Assembly: GCA_030533445.1 (NCBI GenBank)
Contig: CM060068.1
Span: 37,369,010-37,433,009 of the forward strand
From: Cyprinodon diabolis
Taxonomy: Eukaryota; Chordata; Actinopteri; Cyprinodontiformes; Cyprinodontidae
Length of the DNA stretch: 64,000 bases
Direction of reading: 5' to 3'
Notes under the pieces: generated by a model
The model's database searches: none
Seen by the model: only the letters and a program-made list of their open reading frames with translations
Told to the model about the DNA's origin: nothing
Position numbers and translations under genes: made by a program
Part shown: piece by piece, positions 63,905 through 64,000 of the stretch
Position numbering within the stretch: position 1 is the stretch's first letter
Layout of the letters: each line of letters starts with the position of its first letter

Positions 63905-64000
63905 CTCAATTCAATTCAAATTTATTTATATAGCGGCAATTCATGAAACATGTCATCTCAAGGTACTTTTAAAAAATCAATCAGATTATACAGATTGGGT
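63905..64000 (+). repeat. Start of a common fish interspersed repeat
   Basis: This reads attcaattcaaatttattta, tagcggcaattcatgaaaca and tgtcatctcaaggtactttt, words shared in short form with 35118 and 61493. It is cut by the window end. Confidence 0.55.

Larger units (their letters stand above)
54993..64000. mobile_element. EnSpm/CACTA transposon with two divergent genes (right end outside window)
   Basis: The left end is set by comparison with the repeat unit it interrupts: unit 1 continues ccttatact-gcggcag whereas here it is ccttatact-cccttatc. Subterminal aagtatact / agtgtactt words recur between 55010 and 55200, as usual for CACTA ends. Inside lie a transposase gene on the minus strand (55505-60192) and a BEN-domain gene on the plus strand (60330-63871). 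The right terminus, and therefore the assignment of both genes to one element, cannot be confirmed in the window. Confidence 0.65.

Overview
The window looks like nuclear DNA of a ray-finned fish, probably a spiny-rayed (percomorph) species. The evidence is spliced genes with GT-AG introns, an interleukin-1-receptor-family gene fragment, and a dense mosaic of repeats typical of fish: Tc1, hAT and EnSpm/CACTA transposons, Ty3/gypsy LTRs, L1/Tx1-type LINEs and long AT, GATA and CTTT microsatellites. I see no bacterial genes, CRISPR array, rRNA or tRNA. Nearly all recognisable coding sequence belongs to mobile elements. Only the receptor exons at 45.2-48.6 kb look like an ordinary host gene.

Layout. 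1-4744: a minus-strand, gag-bearing gypsy-type element whose two LTRs are nearly identical and which carries no pol. Its large repetitive second frame is cut by one nonsense codon. 5562-6283 and 14528-14933: solo LTRs of a related family. 9.5-13.0 kb: an old LINE reverse-transcriptase relic split by a solo LTR (5-bp target duplication), an apparently complete Tc1 transposon with identical 202-bp inverted repeats, and a palindromic MITE. 15.7-31.2 kb: a repeat patchwork holding a hAT transposase relic, a Myb/SANT-like element, and two opposite-facing copies of a five-exon gene-bearing element. The copy at 21-22 kb is intact across all splice phases and the copy at 28-29 kb is broken. A 5'-truncated LINE with a 15-bp target duplication lies beside the broken copy. 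31-45 kb: mostly non-coding repeats, with hAT elements carrying BED zinc-finger remnants and two copies of a 1.08-kb hAT-like element.

45.2-48.6 kb: three exons of an IL-1 receptor family gene (signal peptide plus first Ig domain and the start of the second), whose later exons are not visible. 49.3-51.7 kb: an internally deleted L1 whose ORF2 is interrupted by a Harbinger-like MITE. 51.8-55.0 kb: a long-period repeat unit and the start of a second unit. The second unit is interrupted by a large EnSpm/CACTA element that runs to the window end.

The most interesting unit is that EnSpm element. Its transposase gene (minus strand, six exons, all introns phase 0, about 969 residues) and a BEN-domain gene (plus strand, seven exons, about 347 residues) are transcribed divergently from a 137-bp shared promoter interval. 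This suggests a two-gene transposon in which a BEN-type DNA-binding or chromatin protein travels with the transposase. Gene models were built by hand from splice signals and reading-frame continuity; no database search was possible.
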